Origin: Mesorhizobium shangrilense
GTDB lineage: Bacteria; Pseudomonadota; Alphaproteobacteria; Rhizobiales; Rhizobiaceae
Direction: 5' to 3'
NCBI RefSeq assembly: GCF_040537815.1
Contig: NZ_JBEWSZ010000001.1
Coordinates: forward strand, 62,001-126,000
DNA: 64,000 nt
A program made the position numbers and the translations under genes. The notes below the pieces were generated by a model. It had not been told where the DNA came from and searched no databases. It saw only the letters and a list, made by a program, of their open reading frames with translations. Positions 44,389-52,657 of this stretch are shown piece by piece (position 1 is the first letter of the stretch; every line of letters starts with the position of its first letter).

Positions 44389-44792
44389 GCGACGTTCGAA
44401 CCGGCGGATGCCTTTGCGGCGCCGCGCGCTTTCGTCTGAACGGTCTGCCCTTGCGGATTGGCGTCTGCCATTGCCAGGATTGCCGGCGCACCAGCGGCAG
44501 CGCCTTCAACTTCTTCGGCGTGTGGCTCCGGTCAGCCTATGAGGGCACCGGGCAACTCGGTACATTCGCCGGCAGGAGTTTTTGCGTGACCTGCGGCTCG
44601 CGAGTGGCATCGCTGCGCGCGGACGAGGCCGAGATCATGCTCGGCTGCCTCGACGAGGCGCCAAGCGACCTTATTCCGGCCTATGAATTGTGGATCGGTC
44701 GGCGCGAGCCCTGGCTCCTCAACCTGCAATGGGCCGAGCAGTTCGAGCATGATCGCGAGGCGGCGCAGGACGGTGGGGCTGCTTCGCCATAG
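44385..44792 (+). CDS. GFA-family (glutathione-dependent formaldehyde-activating-like) protein
   Basis: A 135-residue GFA/CENP-V zinc domain. The zinc ligands are the cysteines of GGCLCGAARF, CHCQDCRRTSGSAF and FCVTCGSRV, in the family order. Family members include Gfa, which aids glutathione-formaldehyde adduct formation, but most have no known substrate. Translationally coupled to the preceding small gene. Confidence 0.9.
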   Translation: MSDVRTGGCLCGAARFRLNGLPLRIGVCHCQDCRRTSGSAFNFFGVWLRSAYEGTGQLGTFAGRSFCVTCGSRVASLRADEAEIMLGCLDEAPSDLIPAYELWIGRREPWLLNLQWAEQFEHDREAAQDGGAASP

Positions 44793-44864
44793 GGGACGTA
44801 CTAAAAACCTGTCCCGCGCCCCTTATGGAGGCGCGGGCATGCGACCGCATGATCGAAGTCTCGA

Positions 44865-45086
44865 TCAGCCCTGCTTGGGGCCACTCTGGAACCAGGCGAA
44901 GGCGAACAGCGCCAGCCCGACGATGACCGATCCCAGCCCATGCTTGAAGTGAACGACCGTCGATCCGGCTTCGGCGCCGGGGATGAAGCCGGGCAGCGAG
45001 CCGGCGGGAACCGTCCAGTAGACGATGCCCAGAATGATGAGGAGGATGCCGAGGATGACGGCAAGCCCGGTAAGCGTTCGGTTCAT
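44865..45086 (-). CDS. Small two-helix membrane protein (DUF3185-like)
   Basis: A 73-residue protein with two transmembrane helices (TGLAVILGILLIILGIVYW and GLGSVIVGLALFAFAWF) joined by a short loop with FKHG. This is the pattern of DUF3185 proteins, whose role is unknown. AGGGA upstream of the ATG supports the start. Confidence 0.75.
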   Translation of the reverse strand: MNRTLTGLAVILGILLIILGIVYWTVPAGSLPGFIPGAEAGSTVVHFKHGLGSVIVGLALFAFAWFQSGPKQG

Positions 45087-45331
45087 ATTTGCAACTTCCC
45101 TGATATGTGGAGATCAGGCCACCGCCGCGGCGCCAAATCAGCCCAGTCTAACGCGGGCGGCAAGAGCCTGTCTTGGGGTTTCTCGGCGGACTGCCATACG
45201 ATTTTGTAAGTTGGGACTTCTGCTGCTCGCGGGTCAATCGCGGACCTGTTCGGTGAGTGGCCTGCGCTATCGGTGGGGAATAAATCTCACAGTCCGCGCC
45301 TGACTTGCCTGCGGGGCCTGGTTTGCCAGGT

Positions 45332-45592
45332 CTAGTTGTCGGGAATGACAACCACGGCCGAAACCGTGCGGCCGGCGCCGGAACTGTTGTCCAGGCAATG
45401 TTGCGGGATGTTTGGCCATGTCGCCTTGCTGCAATCGTCGGCGGAGGTCTGCCGGACCGGCGTCTTTTCGGCGGTCGCCGTTTGCGCGGCGACGGCCGGT
45501 CCCGGCGTCAGTTCAAAGGTCGCCACCAGCAGCAAGGCAAGGGCGGCAGCGGCCTGGGCGGCAATCACAAGGGTCAATGTCTTTTTCATCAT
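45332..45592 (-). CDS. Small periplasmic protein with paired cysteines
   Basis: An 86-residue exported protein: hydrophobic signal (LVIAAQAAAALALLLVATF), then a polar part with DDCSKATWPNIPQHCLDN, where two cysteines 13 apart frame a WPNIP motif that recurs in small rhizobial envelope proteins. Start at 45592 (MMKKTL) with AAGG 8 nt upstream. Function unknown. Confidence 0.7.
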   Translation of the reverse strand: MMKKTLTLVIAAQAAAALALLLVATFELTPGPAVAAQTATAEKTPVRQTSADDCSKATWPNIPQHCLDNSSGAGRTVSAVVVIPDN

Positions 45593-45738
45593 CGCTCGAA
45601 CCTTCATCATCGGCAGAACGGCGGCCGACGGCAAATGGTTCCGGCCGATGTTCGTAGCGCGTTTGGGAACCCACCGCGAAGGCGGACGTTCACCCTCGGC
45701 CGGCGCGCGTTCGATGCGGCGGAACATGGAGATTTCCA

Positions 45739-45990
45739 GTGGCGAAAGAAATCAACCCCAGGACCGGCGAAGAACTTCACCCTGAAAAGGTCGAGGGCAT
45801 CGCGTTCCAGATCAATGAAAACTCGGTGAACGACAAAGGGCCGAGGAAGGTGCTGCCGGCGGAGCCGCCCCTGCAGAAATCCGGTGACGGGACCAGATCG
45901 GAAAAGGTCGAGGGCAAGGCCTTTCAGGTGAACGAGAGCAGCATCGACAACCCCAAGCCCGCCGACACGCCGCCGCCCCGACGCGAATGA
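45739..45990 (+). CDS. Small protein with internal duplication
   Basis: An 83-residue polar protein built of two copies of one motif: EKVEGIAFQINENSVND (about 16-32) and EKVEGKAFQVNESSIDN (about 55-71). It begins at GTG 45739 with GGAG 7 nt upstream. No signal peptide. The repeated AFQxNE unit suggests a duplicated binding element. Family unknown. Confidence 0.7.
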   Translation: MAKEINPRTGEELHPEKVEGIAFQINENSVNDKGPRKVLPAEPPLQKSGDGTRSEKVEGKAFQVNESSIDNPKPADTPPPRRE

Positions 45991-46030
45991 TGCGGGGGCG
46001 CGTCAATCCGGCCAGGTCTATGCGCCTGTT

Positions 46031-47164
46031 CTATGCAGCCGTGGCGATGGCGGCGAGCATGTCGACCGTCTCATACTCGCGATAGGACGTCTCATCGTTG
46101 GTCAGCCCGTAGCGCCGGCTGGCCGACAGCTTGACGATGACCACGCCCTTGGAGGGGTTGACGTAGATGAACTGGTTGTAGACGCCGATCGCGGCGAATG
46201 CGCCGTCACCGCCCGCCGGCACCCACCACTGATAGCCATAGCCGAACAGCGAATCCGACAAGCCGGTATCGCCGGGCATGAGGTGCGGCGCGTCGGGCGT
46301 GACCGATGCCTCGACCCATCGCGCCGGCACGATCTGCCTTCCGTGCCACTGGCCCTGGTTGCGGAAAAGCTCGCCGACCTTGGCATAGTCGCGCGCCGTG
46401 GCGTTGAGGCCGGCATAGGCCATCTCCATGCCGTGGTCGTCGAGCAGCCAGAACCCTTCCGTCTCCATGCCGAGCGGATGCCAGAGTTTTTCTCGGACAT
46501 AGTCGTGGATGGGGCGGCCGGTCAGCCGTGTCAGCAGCATGCCGAGCACCTGCGTGTCCGTGCTGTTGTAGAGGTTGAACGTGCCGGGCTCGCGGGCTCT
46601 CTTCAGTGTCGCCGGAAATGCGTTGAACGAGCCGCCATTGGCGGTGATGGCGGCGAAGCGGTTGATGTCGGAGTTCGGATCGCTGTAGTCCTCGTTCCAT
46701 CCCGCGCCCGACGACATCTGCAACACATTCTTGATGCTGACGCCGTCATAGGCCGAGCCGGCGAGCTCGGGCAGGATGGATGAGACCGACGCCTCGAACG
46801 ACGGGATCAGGCCTTCGCCCCAGGCGATGCCGAGTGCGGCGGAAATGACGCTCTTGGCGACGGACATCGATTTCCAGCGGGCTTGCGCCCCACCCCAGTC
46901 CGCATAGCGTTCGAAGACGATCGATCCGTCCCTGACCACCAGCAATGCCATGGTCTCGGTCTCGTCGAGCAGCGCTTCGATGGAACGGTCGACGCCTTCG
47001 TGGGTGTAGGTGGCCGGAAGGGTGATCGCCGGCCCGCGCGGAAAGACAAAGGGCGTCGATGACGCCGACATGCGCGCGACCGGGAAGACCGTGTCCAGGG
47101 TCTGGAAGTTTCGCCGCTGGTCAGCGCCGGTGAAGAGGCTCGATATGTAGGTTTTGCGGTCCAT
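46031..47164 (-). CDS. Serine hydrolase, beta-lactamase/penicillin-binding fold
   Basis: A 377-residue class C beta-lactamase-like serine hydrolase. The nucleophile motif SxxK is SVAK (in KSMSVAKSVISAA), the Tyr motif is YNSTDTQVL, and a late GVYNQFIYVNP region takes the place of the KTG strand. No signal peptide is seen, which points to a cytoplasmic esterase or amide hydrolase rather than a resistance enzyme. Substrate unknown. Confidence 0.88.
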   Translation of the reverse strand: MDRKTYISSLFTGADQRRNFQTLDTVFPVARMSASSTPFVFPRGPAITLPATYTHEGVDRSIEALLDETETMALLVVRDGSIVFERYADWGGAQARWKSMSVAKSVISAALGIAWGEGLIPSFEASVSSILPELAGSAYDGVSIKNVLQMSSGAGWNEDYSDPNSDINRFAAITANGGSFNAFPATLKRAREPGTFNLYNSTDTQVLGMLLTRLTGRPIHDYVREKLWHPLGMETEGFWLLDDHGMEMAYAGLNATARDYAKVGELFRNQGQWHGRQIVPARWVEASVTPDAPHLMPGDTGLSDSLFGYGYQWWVPAGGDGAFAAIGVYNQFIYVNPSKGVVIVKLSASRRYGLTNDETSYREYETVDMLAAIATAA

Positions 47165-47242
47165 ATACCCGCCTATAATCGCGAGCCGTCAGATCCGGAA
47201 GGTCATGGAGCCACATACTTGGCAATCGGGGCCGCCGGGGCC

Positions 47243-47506
47243 TCAATCTGTCCGGTCTGCTTCCGCCCCGTTGCGGTCGGGACGTCGCGTATCGCTCCTG
47301 ACGGCCTTTGCATCCATGCGATTCGTGAAAATGCGGGTGAGGATGCCGCAGGCGACTTCGGCCCTTTCCTTCTGCCGTCCACGAAGCTCGCAGCCGCCGA
47401 GCGTCGCAGGCGCGCCGGTTTCATTGTCCCAGACCATCCATGTCCGGTCGGTATCCGGCAGACATTCGAATCGGGGTGTGGCCAATCGTGGGGTAGAAGG
47501 GGGCAC
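47243..47506 (-). CDS. Small hypothetical protein
   Basis: An 87-residue frame starting at GTG 47506 with AGGA 9-10 nt upstream. The middle (WMVWDNETGAPATLGGCEL then ERAEVACGILTRIF) has the look of a small strand-helix domain; both ends are basic and low complexity. I do not recognise it. The gap 47507-47700 holds nothing clear. Confidence 0.5.
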   Translation of the reverse strand: MPPSTPRLATPRFECLPDTDRTWMVWDNETGAPATLGGCELRGRQKERAEVACGILTRIFTNRMDAKAVRSDTRRPDRNGAEADRTD

Positions 47507-47700
47507 TGGGCGCGTTTCCTTTTCAAGTCAACGCAAGTGGACCCCAAATGGTTCAATTCAGACCCAAGTTGGTTGTCGATCGCCGAAGATGATCCGTGCG
47601 GCCTGTGCTTTCAGAATGACTTGGATATCTTTCTCCTGAACTTGTGAACGACCCGGCGAGACCGCTTGTCGTATCATGATATGGCGGCGCCGCCAGATGT

Positions 47701-48060
47701 TCAGGCTGCCTCGCGCTGCCAGATCCTGTGACCGTGGCGGCGGAAGAAACGCGCCACCAGAAGCTGCTGTCTGGCTCTCATGAGATCGGGGAGGCGCCGT
47801 TCCTGGCGCCAGCACGGCATAGCCAGCCAGAAGGCGATGAAGCGGGTGGCGTCCTCGATGGCTTCTTCAGCCGACAGCGCCGGGCCGATGGCCGCCAGGA
47901 ACATGTCTTCGCCGAGTTTCAGCTGGTCGATGATAGCTTTGCGCCGATGGTGCTCCTGCCTCGCCTGGCGAATGCCGCACTGGCGGATCGCCTCAAAGGC
48001 CTCGATCAGGGCAGGGCTGTCGCCACTGTAGCCGCAGGCGTGGGCGAAGCCGGAGCTCAT
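47701..48060 (-). CDS. Hypothetical helical protein
   Basis: A 119-residue basic, helix-rich protein (SPALIEAFEAIRQCGIRQARQ, GPALSAEEAIEDATRFIAFWL, RARQQLLVARFFRRHG). No signal or membrane segment. Composition is natural throughout, which supports a gene. It lies at the left edge of the phage-like island. Function unknown. Confidence 0.6.
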   Translation of the reverse strand: MSSGFAHACGYSGDSPALIEAFEAIRQCGIRQARQEHHRRKAIIDQLKLGEDMFLAAIGPALSAEEAIEDATRFIAFWLAMPCWRQERRLPDLMRARQQLLVARFFRRHGHRIWQREAA

Positions 48061-48391
48061 CGCGGCAGTTCCGGCGCGCGCGCCGGTTCATGGCCGGTGC
48101 GGCCCGGCGACAGTGGATGCGCGACTGCCCTTGTGTGCCACGATGACTGGAAAAGCAGCGTGGCGATCCGGCCATGACCGGCGGTGGCCTGCATCATCTG
48201 TCCCTCATGCGTCCATGTGCCGGAGGCCGGCGGCGCGGAGCATCGCGGGTGACTCGTGCTCGCCCAAAGAATATAAGCAAAACTCAAAAATTGCACAAGC
48301 GATACTCTTGTAAAAGTTTGAGCGGCGCGACTCGACTCTCGCGCCGAAACACACGATTATGTGAACAAATCAGGAACATAAGGGAGGGGCG
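48061..48391. other. Upstream region of the zinc-ribbon gene
   Basis: 331 bp without a credible gene. It holds the conserved 40-nt element at 48270-48309 (separate entry) and ends with GGGAGGGG, a strong ribosome site for the gene at 48392. Confidence 0.5.
48270..48309 (+). promoter_or_regulatory. Conserved regulatory element, copy A
   Basis: AATATAAGCAAAACTCAAAA and the bases that follow match a minus-strand element at 50725-50765 at about 33 of 41 columns (one indel), in the same orientation relative to the gene each precedes. AT-rich content and position upstream of the zinc-ribbon gene suggest a shared promoter/operator. Confidence 0.6.
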
Positions 48392-48694
48392 ATGGCATTG
48401 CCGGGGAGGGAACCAACGATCGCCGATGTCGTGTCGATCGCCGTCGAATGCGTCGATTGCGGCCGCAACAGGTGGTGGAAGCCTGATCAGCTCAAGCGCT
48501 TCGGCGTGACTAGGCAGACGCCGCTGTCGGCCCTTTCAGGTCGTATCATCTGCTCGGCCTGCCGCGCCGACGGCCTGCCGGGCGGGACGGTGTCGATCCA
48601 GGCGGCGTTCGTCGACGACCGGCAACGCACGCTCGCCGAGGCGCGCATGCTGAATAGCCGCGAGGTGCCGCTGGAGCGAGGCAAAAGGGCGTGA
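48392..48694 (+). CDS. Small zinc-ribbon protein
   Basis: A 100-residue protein with two CxxC pairs, CVDC (in AVECVDCGRNRWW) and CSAC (in RIICSACRADG), 35 residues apart, forming a probable zinc ribbon. Such small proteins are common in prophage and regulatory islands. GGGAGGGG precedes the ATG. It shares an upstream element with the S24 repressor gene. Function unknown. Confidence 0.75.
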   Translation: MALPGREPTIADVVSIAVECVDCGRNRWWKPDQLKRFGVTRQTPLSALSGRIICSACRADGLPGGTVSIQAAFVDDRQRTLAEARMLNSREVPLERGKRA

Positions 48695-48776
48695 GAAGTG
48701 ATCCGTGTGACGACGCAAAGCCAGTTGCCTGTCCTTGCGGGCTTCGAACGTTTGAAGTGTTGGCCGGGACTGGTCT

Positions 48777-49871
48777 TCAGGAGGCCAGGCTGAAGTCCCT
48801 GGAATCTTCATCGATCTCAAGCAAGCCTTTTCGAAGTCCGTCCTCCACAAGACCGCGCTTGTTGTCCTCGATATAGGACAGGCCTGTGGAAATCCCTTCG
48901 CGCCACGAAGGGCCTCGGTTCCAGGCTTCGGCGAAGGCCATGGCGAGGTCGCCATGGCGGCGTGTTTGAACCAGGGCTTCGACAAGGGAAGCAGCCTGCA
49001 GGATATCTTTCGCGCGCTTCGTGTAGCCCGGAGCATCGTTGCGTCGCCGCGAACTGACGATCAGCTTGTGGACCGCATAGCGCTCGGCTGCGGGGACCGT
49101 GACGGGGACGCCGCTTTTGTGCAGCATGACGGTGCGCACCGGATCCTGAATGAGGAAGTCGAGGAATCCGAGGGGCTGAGCGGCGGCCCCGCCCAGCGCC
49201 GGCATTTTTGCCGCGCGCCCCGAATATTCTTCGCTCCCCGTGTTCGGGGTCAGGAACTCGACCCTGAATTTCCCGGCATTCTCGAACTGGGTACTGAACT
49301 TGCCGTCCGATTGGTGTGGAATATCGCGGAAGGTCGGGTCGATCGCCTTGAGCACGTCCAGTATCGGCGGAAGACTGTCTTCGATGGCGGCGGAAATCGA
49401 ATGGAACTGCGCGAAATCGGCGTCGCCCGTCTGCATGGCGGTTGACGGCAGGCGAATTCCGAGAAGGCCGGGGTAGCACTGGTAGGCGACCGTCCCGACC
49501 AGGACGCCCCTGAGCCTGAACAGGCCGGCATTTGAGAGCGCCGCCACGACATCGCCGGTGAATCGTTCGGGGGCGGGCAGGTAAGCATTCCTGACGAGGG
49601 TCGACACCAGTTTGCGGCGGCTCTTCAGGTCGTTCTTCAGCTCTTTGAACGTTTTGACCCGGTCGTCTATCTCCTTGCTGGAACTGGGGCCGACATATTT
49701 CCTGACGGGCTTTCCGTCGACATTGGTCTGAAAATACCAGAACTCCTGGTTCTTGGACTTCTGCTTCACGAAAAGTCCGTCGCTGGAGAAATCCGATGCG
49801 AAGGCCGCGTCGAAGGTTCGCTGATCAAGCTCGGCGAACATGGTCCTGTAGACGATATCGACTTCTTTCAT
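48777..49871 (-). CDS. GSU2403-family nucleotidyltransferase-fold protein
   Basis: A 364-residue protein. The centre has a polymerase-beta-like nucleotidyltransferase fold: GLFRLRGVLVGTVAYQCYPGL followed by TGDADFAQFH, where the Asp-x-Asp pair would bind metal. The N-terminal third is a helical domain and the C-terminal part (AERYAVHKLIVSSRRR) is basic. It resembles the GSU2403 family and, more loosely, AbiEii-type toxins. Start 49871 (MKEVDIVYR) is chosen; the ribosome site is weak. Two long dyads lie directly upstream. Substrate unknown; defence or toxin roles are inference. Confidence 0.7.
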   Translation of the reverse strand: MKEVDIVYRTMFAELDQRTFDAAFASDFSSDGLFVKQKSKNQEFWYFQTNVDGKPVRKYVGPSSSKEIDDRVKTFKELKNDLKSRRKLVSTLVRNAYLPAPERFTGDVVAALSNAGLFRLRGVLVGTVAYQCYPGLLGIRLPSTAMQTGDADFAQFHSISAAIEDSLPPILDVLKAIDPTFRDIPHQSDGKFSTQFENAGKFRVEFLTPNTGSEEYSGRAAKMPALGGAAAQPLGFLDFLIQDPVRTVMLHKSGVPVTVPAAERYAVHKLIVSSRRRNDAPGYTKRAKDILQAASLVEALVQTRRHGDLAMAFAEAWNRGPSWREGISTGLSYIEDNKRGLVEDGLRKGLLEIDEDSRDFSLAS

Positions 49872-49881
49872 TCGAAGCTCG

Positions 49882-49972
49882 GTTGTAAAGTTTTTGCAAA
49901 TTATGTACAACTGTAGCTGTCGAGGTGGCGGAATTCAAGCCGTTGTAAAGTTTTTGCGAAAAATTTACAACG
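49882..49972 (-). promoter_or_regulatory. Pair of 30-bp dyads with 60-bp period
   Basis: GTTGTAAAGTTTTTGC occurs at 49882-49897 and again at 49942-49957. Each copy opens an inverted repeat: GTTGTA/TACAAC spans 49882-49911 and CGTTGTAAA/TTTACAACG spans 49941-49972. They lie just upstream of the nucleotidyltransferase gene and end 20 bp before the repressor's stop, so they are probably its operators. Confidence 0.7.
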
Positions 49973-49992
49973 GGAAGGCGGCAAGGCGCTCC

Positions 49993-50688
49993 TCAATATC
50001 CCAGCAGTTCCTTGAGCGGGATGACGCGCCAGACGTGCTTTATCGCGTAGCGGTTGAAGGTCAGGGTCTTCGGTGGATTGTACTGCTCGACCACCAGTTC
50101 GGCGGCGGTGCGCTTGACCAGCTTCTTGATGAAGGCCTTGCCGTTGCGCTCGTTTTCTTCCGGAAACGTCTCGATCACCACATGGTCGCCGGGCACGGCG
50201 TCACGGCCGCCGCAATAGATCAGGTCGCCGGGCTCGTAGCGCGGCACCATGGAATCCGAGAGCACGTGCAGCGCGAAGACTTTTGGCAGGTTGCGCACAC
50301 CCGGCGGGCGCTGGACGTAGCCGGCCGGCTCGCCGTTGAAGGTGAAGTCGCCGTCGTCGCCGCCGACCGCCGCACCCAGGACCTCGATGTCCATCGAGCC
50401 TGAGGGCAGGGGTGCGGCATCGGTGACGATCTCCGCGTCGGCGACAGTGCCGGCATCCTCGAGGAAGACGACCTCGCCCTTGCCGAGCGCCACCGGGTCG
50501 ACGCGCAGGAAGGCAGCGGTCTTCAACAGGTTCTCGGTCTTGGGCAAATTGCGCCCGGTTTCCCAGTTGCCGACGGCGGCGACATCGGTGTCGTTGTGCT
50601 CGGCGATATGGCGCATCACCATGCCGCGCTGCTTGCGCGCCTTGCGGATCGCCGCCCCGACCTTGATCGACAGTTCCGTTTTCGCCAT
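49993..50688 (-). CDS. CI-like repressor with S24 peptidase domain
   Basis: A 231-residue phage-type repressor. Residues 1-70 are an XRE helix-turn-helix (IRKARKQRGMVMRHIAEHND, VGNWETGRNLPKTENLL); residues about 125-230 are a LexA/CI S24 domain with the catalytic serine in VLSDSMVPRYEPGDLI and the lysine in GKAFIKKLVKR. It could self-cleave after DNA damage. Divergent from a Cro-like gene, the normal phage switch arrangement, but no phage structural genes are nearby. Confidence 0.9.
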   Translation of the reverse strand: MAKTELSIKVGAAIRKARKQRGMVMRHIAEHNDTDVAAVGNWETGRNLPKTENLLKTAAFLRVDPVALGKGEVVFLEDAGTVADAEIVTDAAPLPSGSMDIEVLGAAVGGDDGDFTFNGEPAGYVQRPPGVRNLPKVFALHVLSDSMVPRYEPGDLIYCGGRDAVPGDHVVIETFPEENERNGKAFIKKLVKRTAAELVVEQYNPPKTLTFNRYAIKHVWRVIPLKELLGY

Positions 50689-50724
50689 GGCGCCATGTGA
50701 GCGATGAAAGTGGTTCTCGTCTAT

Positions 50725-50765
50725 GAAAGAATCGCTTGCATCAGTTTTTGAGTTATGCTTATATT
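50725..50765 (-). promoter_or_regulatory. Conserved regulatory element, copy B
   Basis: The minus-strand copy of the element at 48270-48309, located in the gap between the repressor and the Cro-like gene and pointing toward the repressor. The same DNA contains TTGCAT and TATATT, which could serve the divergent Cro-like gene, so this is a likely switch region. Confidence 0.6.
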
Positions 50766-50770
50766 TGATC

Positions 50771-51046
50771 ATGCACAAGACGCATCGCCCTTTGTCCGCA
50801 CTCGACCTCGCCCTGCAGCGGGCCGGCAGCGCCAGCGCGCTTGCCCGGCTGTTGCAGGTGACACCGTCCGCCGTGCTGCAATGGCAGGACGTGCCGGCGC
50901 GCCGCGTGCTGGAGGTCGAGCGGTTCACCGGTGTGTCGCGCCATGCGCTGCGCCCCGACATTTTTGGGCCGGCTCTCCAGGGTGCCGTGTCCCAGAGCAG
51001 CGCGCCGGACGGTGCGATGATCGACCTGATGGGAGATGCCGCATGA
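50771..51046 (+). CDS. Cro/YdaS-like helix-turn-helix protein
   Basis: A 91-residue protein with a short HTH (LDLALQRAGSASALARLLQV then TPSAVLQWQDVPARRVLEVE), the pattern of YdaS/Cro antirepressors. ATG 50771 has no ribosome site and TATATT ends a few bases upstream, so it may be leaderless. Its stop overlaps the next gene by 4 bp. Confidence 0.8.
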   Translation: MHKTHRPLSALDLALQRAGSASALARLLQVTPSAVLQWQDVPARRVLEVERFTGVSRHALRPDIFGPALQGAVSQSSAPDGAMIDLMGDAA

Positions 51047-51432
51047 ACAGCAGAACCCGACCCCATTCCCTTCCGTCCCGGCCGTCCTCCTCCCCGGCCG
51101 GGGCGAAGCCCGAGGCTCCCTCCAATGCATGCCGCCACCCGCAAACCGGGTCCGTACGCCATGCGGCAGCCTCGGGTCCGGTTCGCCCTTTATCGGCGAC
51201 CGGAACGGCCGGAGCCGACGCTCCCCTCGGCTCCGGCCCCCTTTTCCGCCGCGACCGCGCCGCCTGGCGCGCTTCGCGCGTACACCCGGGCAGGTCTTGC
51301 ATCCGCACGCAGGACGGAACGGTCATCCTGTTTGACCGGCTGACGGGCAGGGCGGTTTCCGCCGCCACGGTGGTGCAGGCCGAGGCCGCGTTTCGGCTGG
51401 CGTACCCGAATGCCGGCGACACGCCGACCTGA
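51043..51432 (+). CDS. Hypothetical small protein coupled to the Cro-like gene
   Basis: A 129-residue frame starting in the ATGA overlap with the Cro-like gene. The first 80 residues are Ser/Pro/Arg-rich and probably disordered; the C-terminus (TQDGTVILFDRLTGRAVSAAT) has the look of a small folded domain. Coupling to an accepted gene is the main support. Function unknown. Confidence 0.55.
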   Translation: MNSRTRPHSLPSRPSSSPAGAKPEAPSNACRHPQTGSVRHAAASGPVRPLSATGTAGADAPLGSGPLFRRDRAAWRASRVHPGRSCIRTQDGTVILFDRLTGRAVSAATVVQAEAAFRLAYPNAGDTPT

Positions 51433-51576
51433 ATGGGCGGCGGGCCGACCTAAGCGAGCGGCTGGACCAGACAAAGCTGACAACCGCCGGCCCTGACGCC
51501 GGCTGAATTCCCGACATGGGCCTCCCCAGCGTCTTTTCGGCGCGGCCGGAGGCTGCGCGAAACAAGGATCAAGACC

Positions 51577-52335
51577 GTGAGCGCCTATACCGATACCGAA
51601 CTGAACGAGATCGCCGCCTGGCTGAAGGACGGGCTTTCCGCCTCGAAGATCGCCACGCGCTTCAGCGCCTTGCGCGGCAGTGCCGTGTCGCGCAACGCCA
51701 TCATCGGCATCGTCCACCGCAACAATGCGCTGCGCGGCATCGGCTTTGCCAACCCCAAGGGCGGCAGGGCGGGCGGGCGGCCACGCAAGCTGGCGGCAGC
51801 GGCGATGCAGGACGGATTTGCGGGCAGCGTTGGCAAGCGCGCTATGCAAAGCAAGCGGGCTACGCAAAGCAAGCGGGCCAGGCAAGGCGGGCGAGCCAGG
51901 CAAAATGGGCCGCAGCCGGAGCAAAGCGAAGCCGGGCAGGGCGCGCCTGGTACGTCGAAGCCTGCCCGGCACCACAAACTGCCACCGCCAGCGTGGCTTC
52001 CGCCCCGCCTGTTCCTGCGCGAGACCGGGCTGGTGCCGGAGGGCGAGGCCTTTCGCCTGAAAGTGCCGGCGCCGCGCCCCGTCACCCCCGGACGCCCGCC
52101 GCAGGTCGCCGCCATGCGCTTCATCGATTGCCTGTTTTCCCGCTGCCGCGCGCCGCTGGACCTGACGCCGCGGGAAGACCCGGAAAACGAAGATACGGGC
52201 GCCCGGCCCGGACCGGAAATGCTGTGCTGCGGCCTGCGCACCAAGGCGCTCAAAAGCTATTGCGCCTACCACCAGGCCCGCTTCCACGACCACCGCCGCA
52301 CGCTGCTGGCCAATGAGCGCGCGGGGCTGGGGTGA
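51577..52335 (+). CDS. GcrA-family cell-cycle regulator, long variant
   Basis: A 252-residue GcrA-like protein. The N-terminal domain (ELNEIAAWLKDGLSASKIAT, SRNAIIGIVHRNNALRG) matches GcrA, the sigma-70-associated alphaproteobacterial regulator, and the C-terminal cysteine cluster (DCLFSRC..., MLCCGLR, SYCAYHQARFH) matches its zinc end. A Lys/Gln/Arg-rich insertion with QSKRATQSKRA-type repeats lengthens the middle well beyond the usual about 170 residues. GTG start with AAGGA 9 nt upstream. It sits in a phage-like context, so it is probably a mobile paralogue rather than the core gcrA. Confidence 0.8.
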   Translation: MSAYTDTELNEIAAWLKDGLSASKIATRFSALRGSAVSRNAIIGIVHRNNALRGIGFANPKGGRAGGRPRKLAAAAMQDGFAGSVGKRAMQSKRATQSKRARQGGRARQNGPQPEQSEAGQGAPGTSKPARHHKLPPPAWLPPRLFLRETGLVPEGEAFRLKVPAPRPVTPGRPPQVAAMRFIDCLFSRCRAPLDLTPREDPENEDTGARPGPEMLCCGLRTKALKSYCAYHQARFHDHRRTLLANERAGLG

Positions 52336-52376
52336 TGGCTTTGGACTTCTGCCGGGAGGCGCCAACGATGACGTCC

Positions 52377-52543
52377 CCCTCTCCCCGTCCCTATACGGGG
52401 AGAGGGTAAGGGTGAGGGGCAGCGCTGACGGTTCGAAATGAGAGCGGCAACGCCGGACGCGCCTTCCGATTGAACTGGCCACCTCGGCGCCGCCCCTCAT
52501 CCGCCTGCCGGCACCTTCTCCCCGTATAGTGACGGGGAGAAGG
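52377..52543. repeat. Rhizobial palindromic mosaic element
   Basis: Two hairpins flank about 107 bp: CCCTCTCCCCGT/ACGGGGAGAGGG (52377-52406) and CCTTCTCCCCGT/ACGGGGAGAAGG (52514-52543), each with a 6-nt loop. This is the RIME-like arrangement. It separates the gcrA-like gene from the DUF982 gene. Confidence 0.7.
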
Positions 52544-52578
52544 GAGAAACTCGCCGACGCTGCCTCATCTTCTGCCCC

Positions 52579-52617
52579 TAAAAACAAAACCGCCGGCCAG
52601 GCTTTGCCCAACCGGCT
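52579..52617 (-). terminator. Probable intrinsic terminator
   Basis: On the minus strand GCCGG and CCGGC (52612-52616 with 52592-52596) enclose an inner GGC/GCC pair and are followed by GGTTTTGTTTTT. It lies about 40 nt after the DUF982 stop at 52658. The stem is short, so confidence is moderate. Confidence 0.45.
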
Positions 52618-52657
52618 GACTTGAAAGACACGGCCCATGGAGCGCGGCGCAAGACGC

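Noticed and set aside
46031..47164. Antibiotic-resistance beta-lactamase
   Set aside because: The SxxK and Tyr motifs are present but there is no signal peptide and no clear KTG motif, which fits a cytoplasmic serine hydrolase better.
49993..50688. Complete prophage
   Set aside because: Only the repressor/Cro switch and small genes are seen; no integrase, terminase, portal, capsid or lysis gene.
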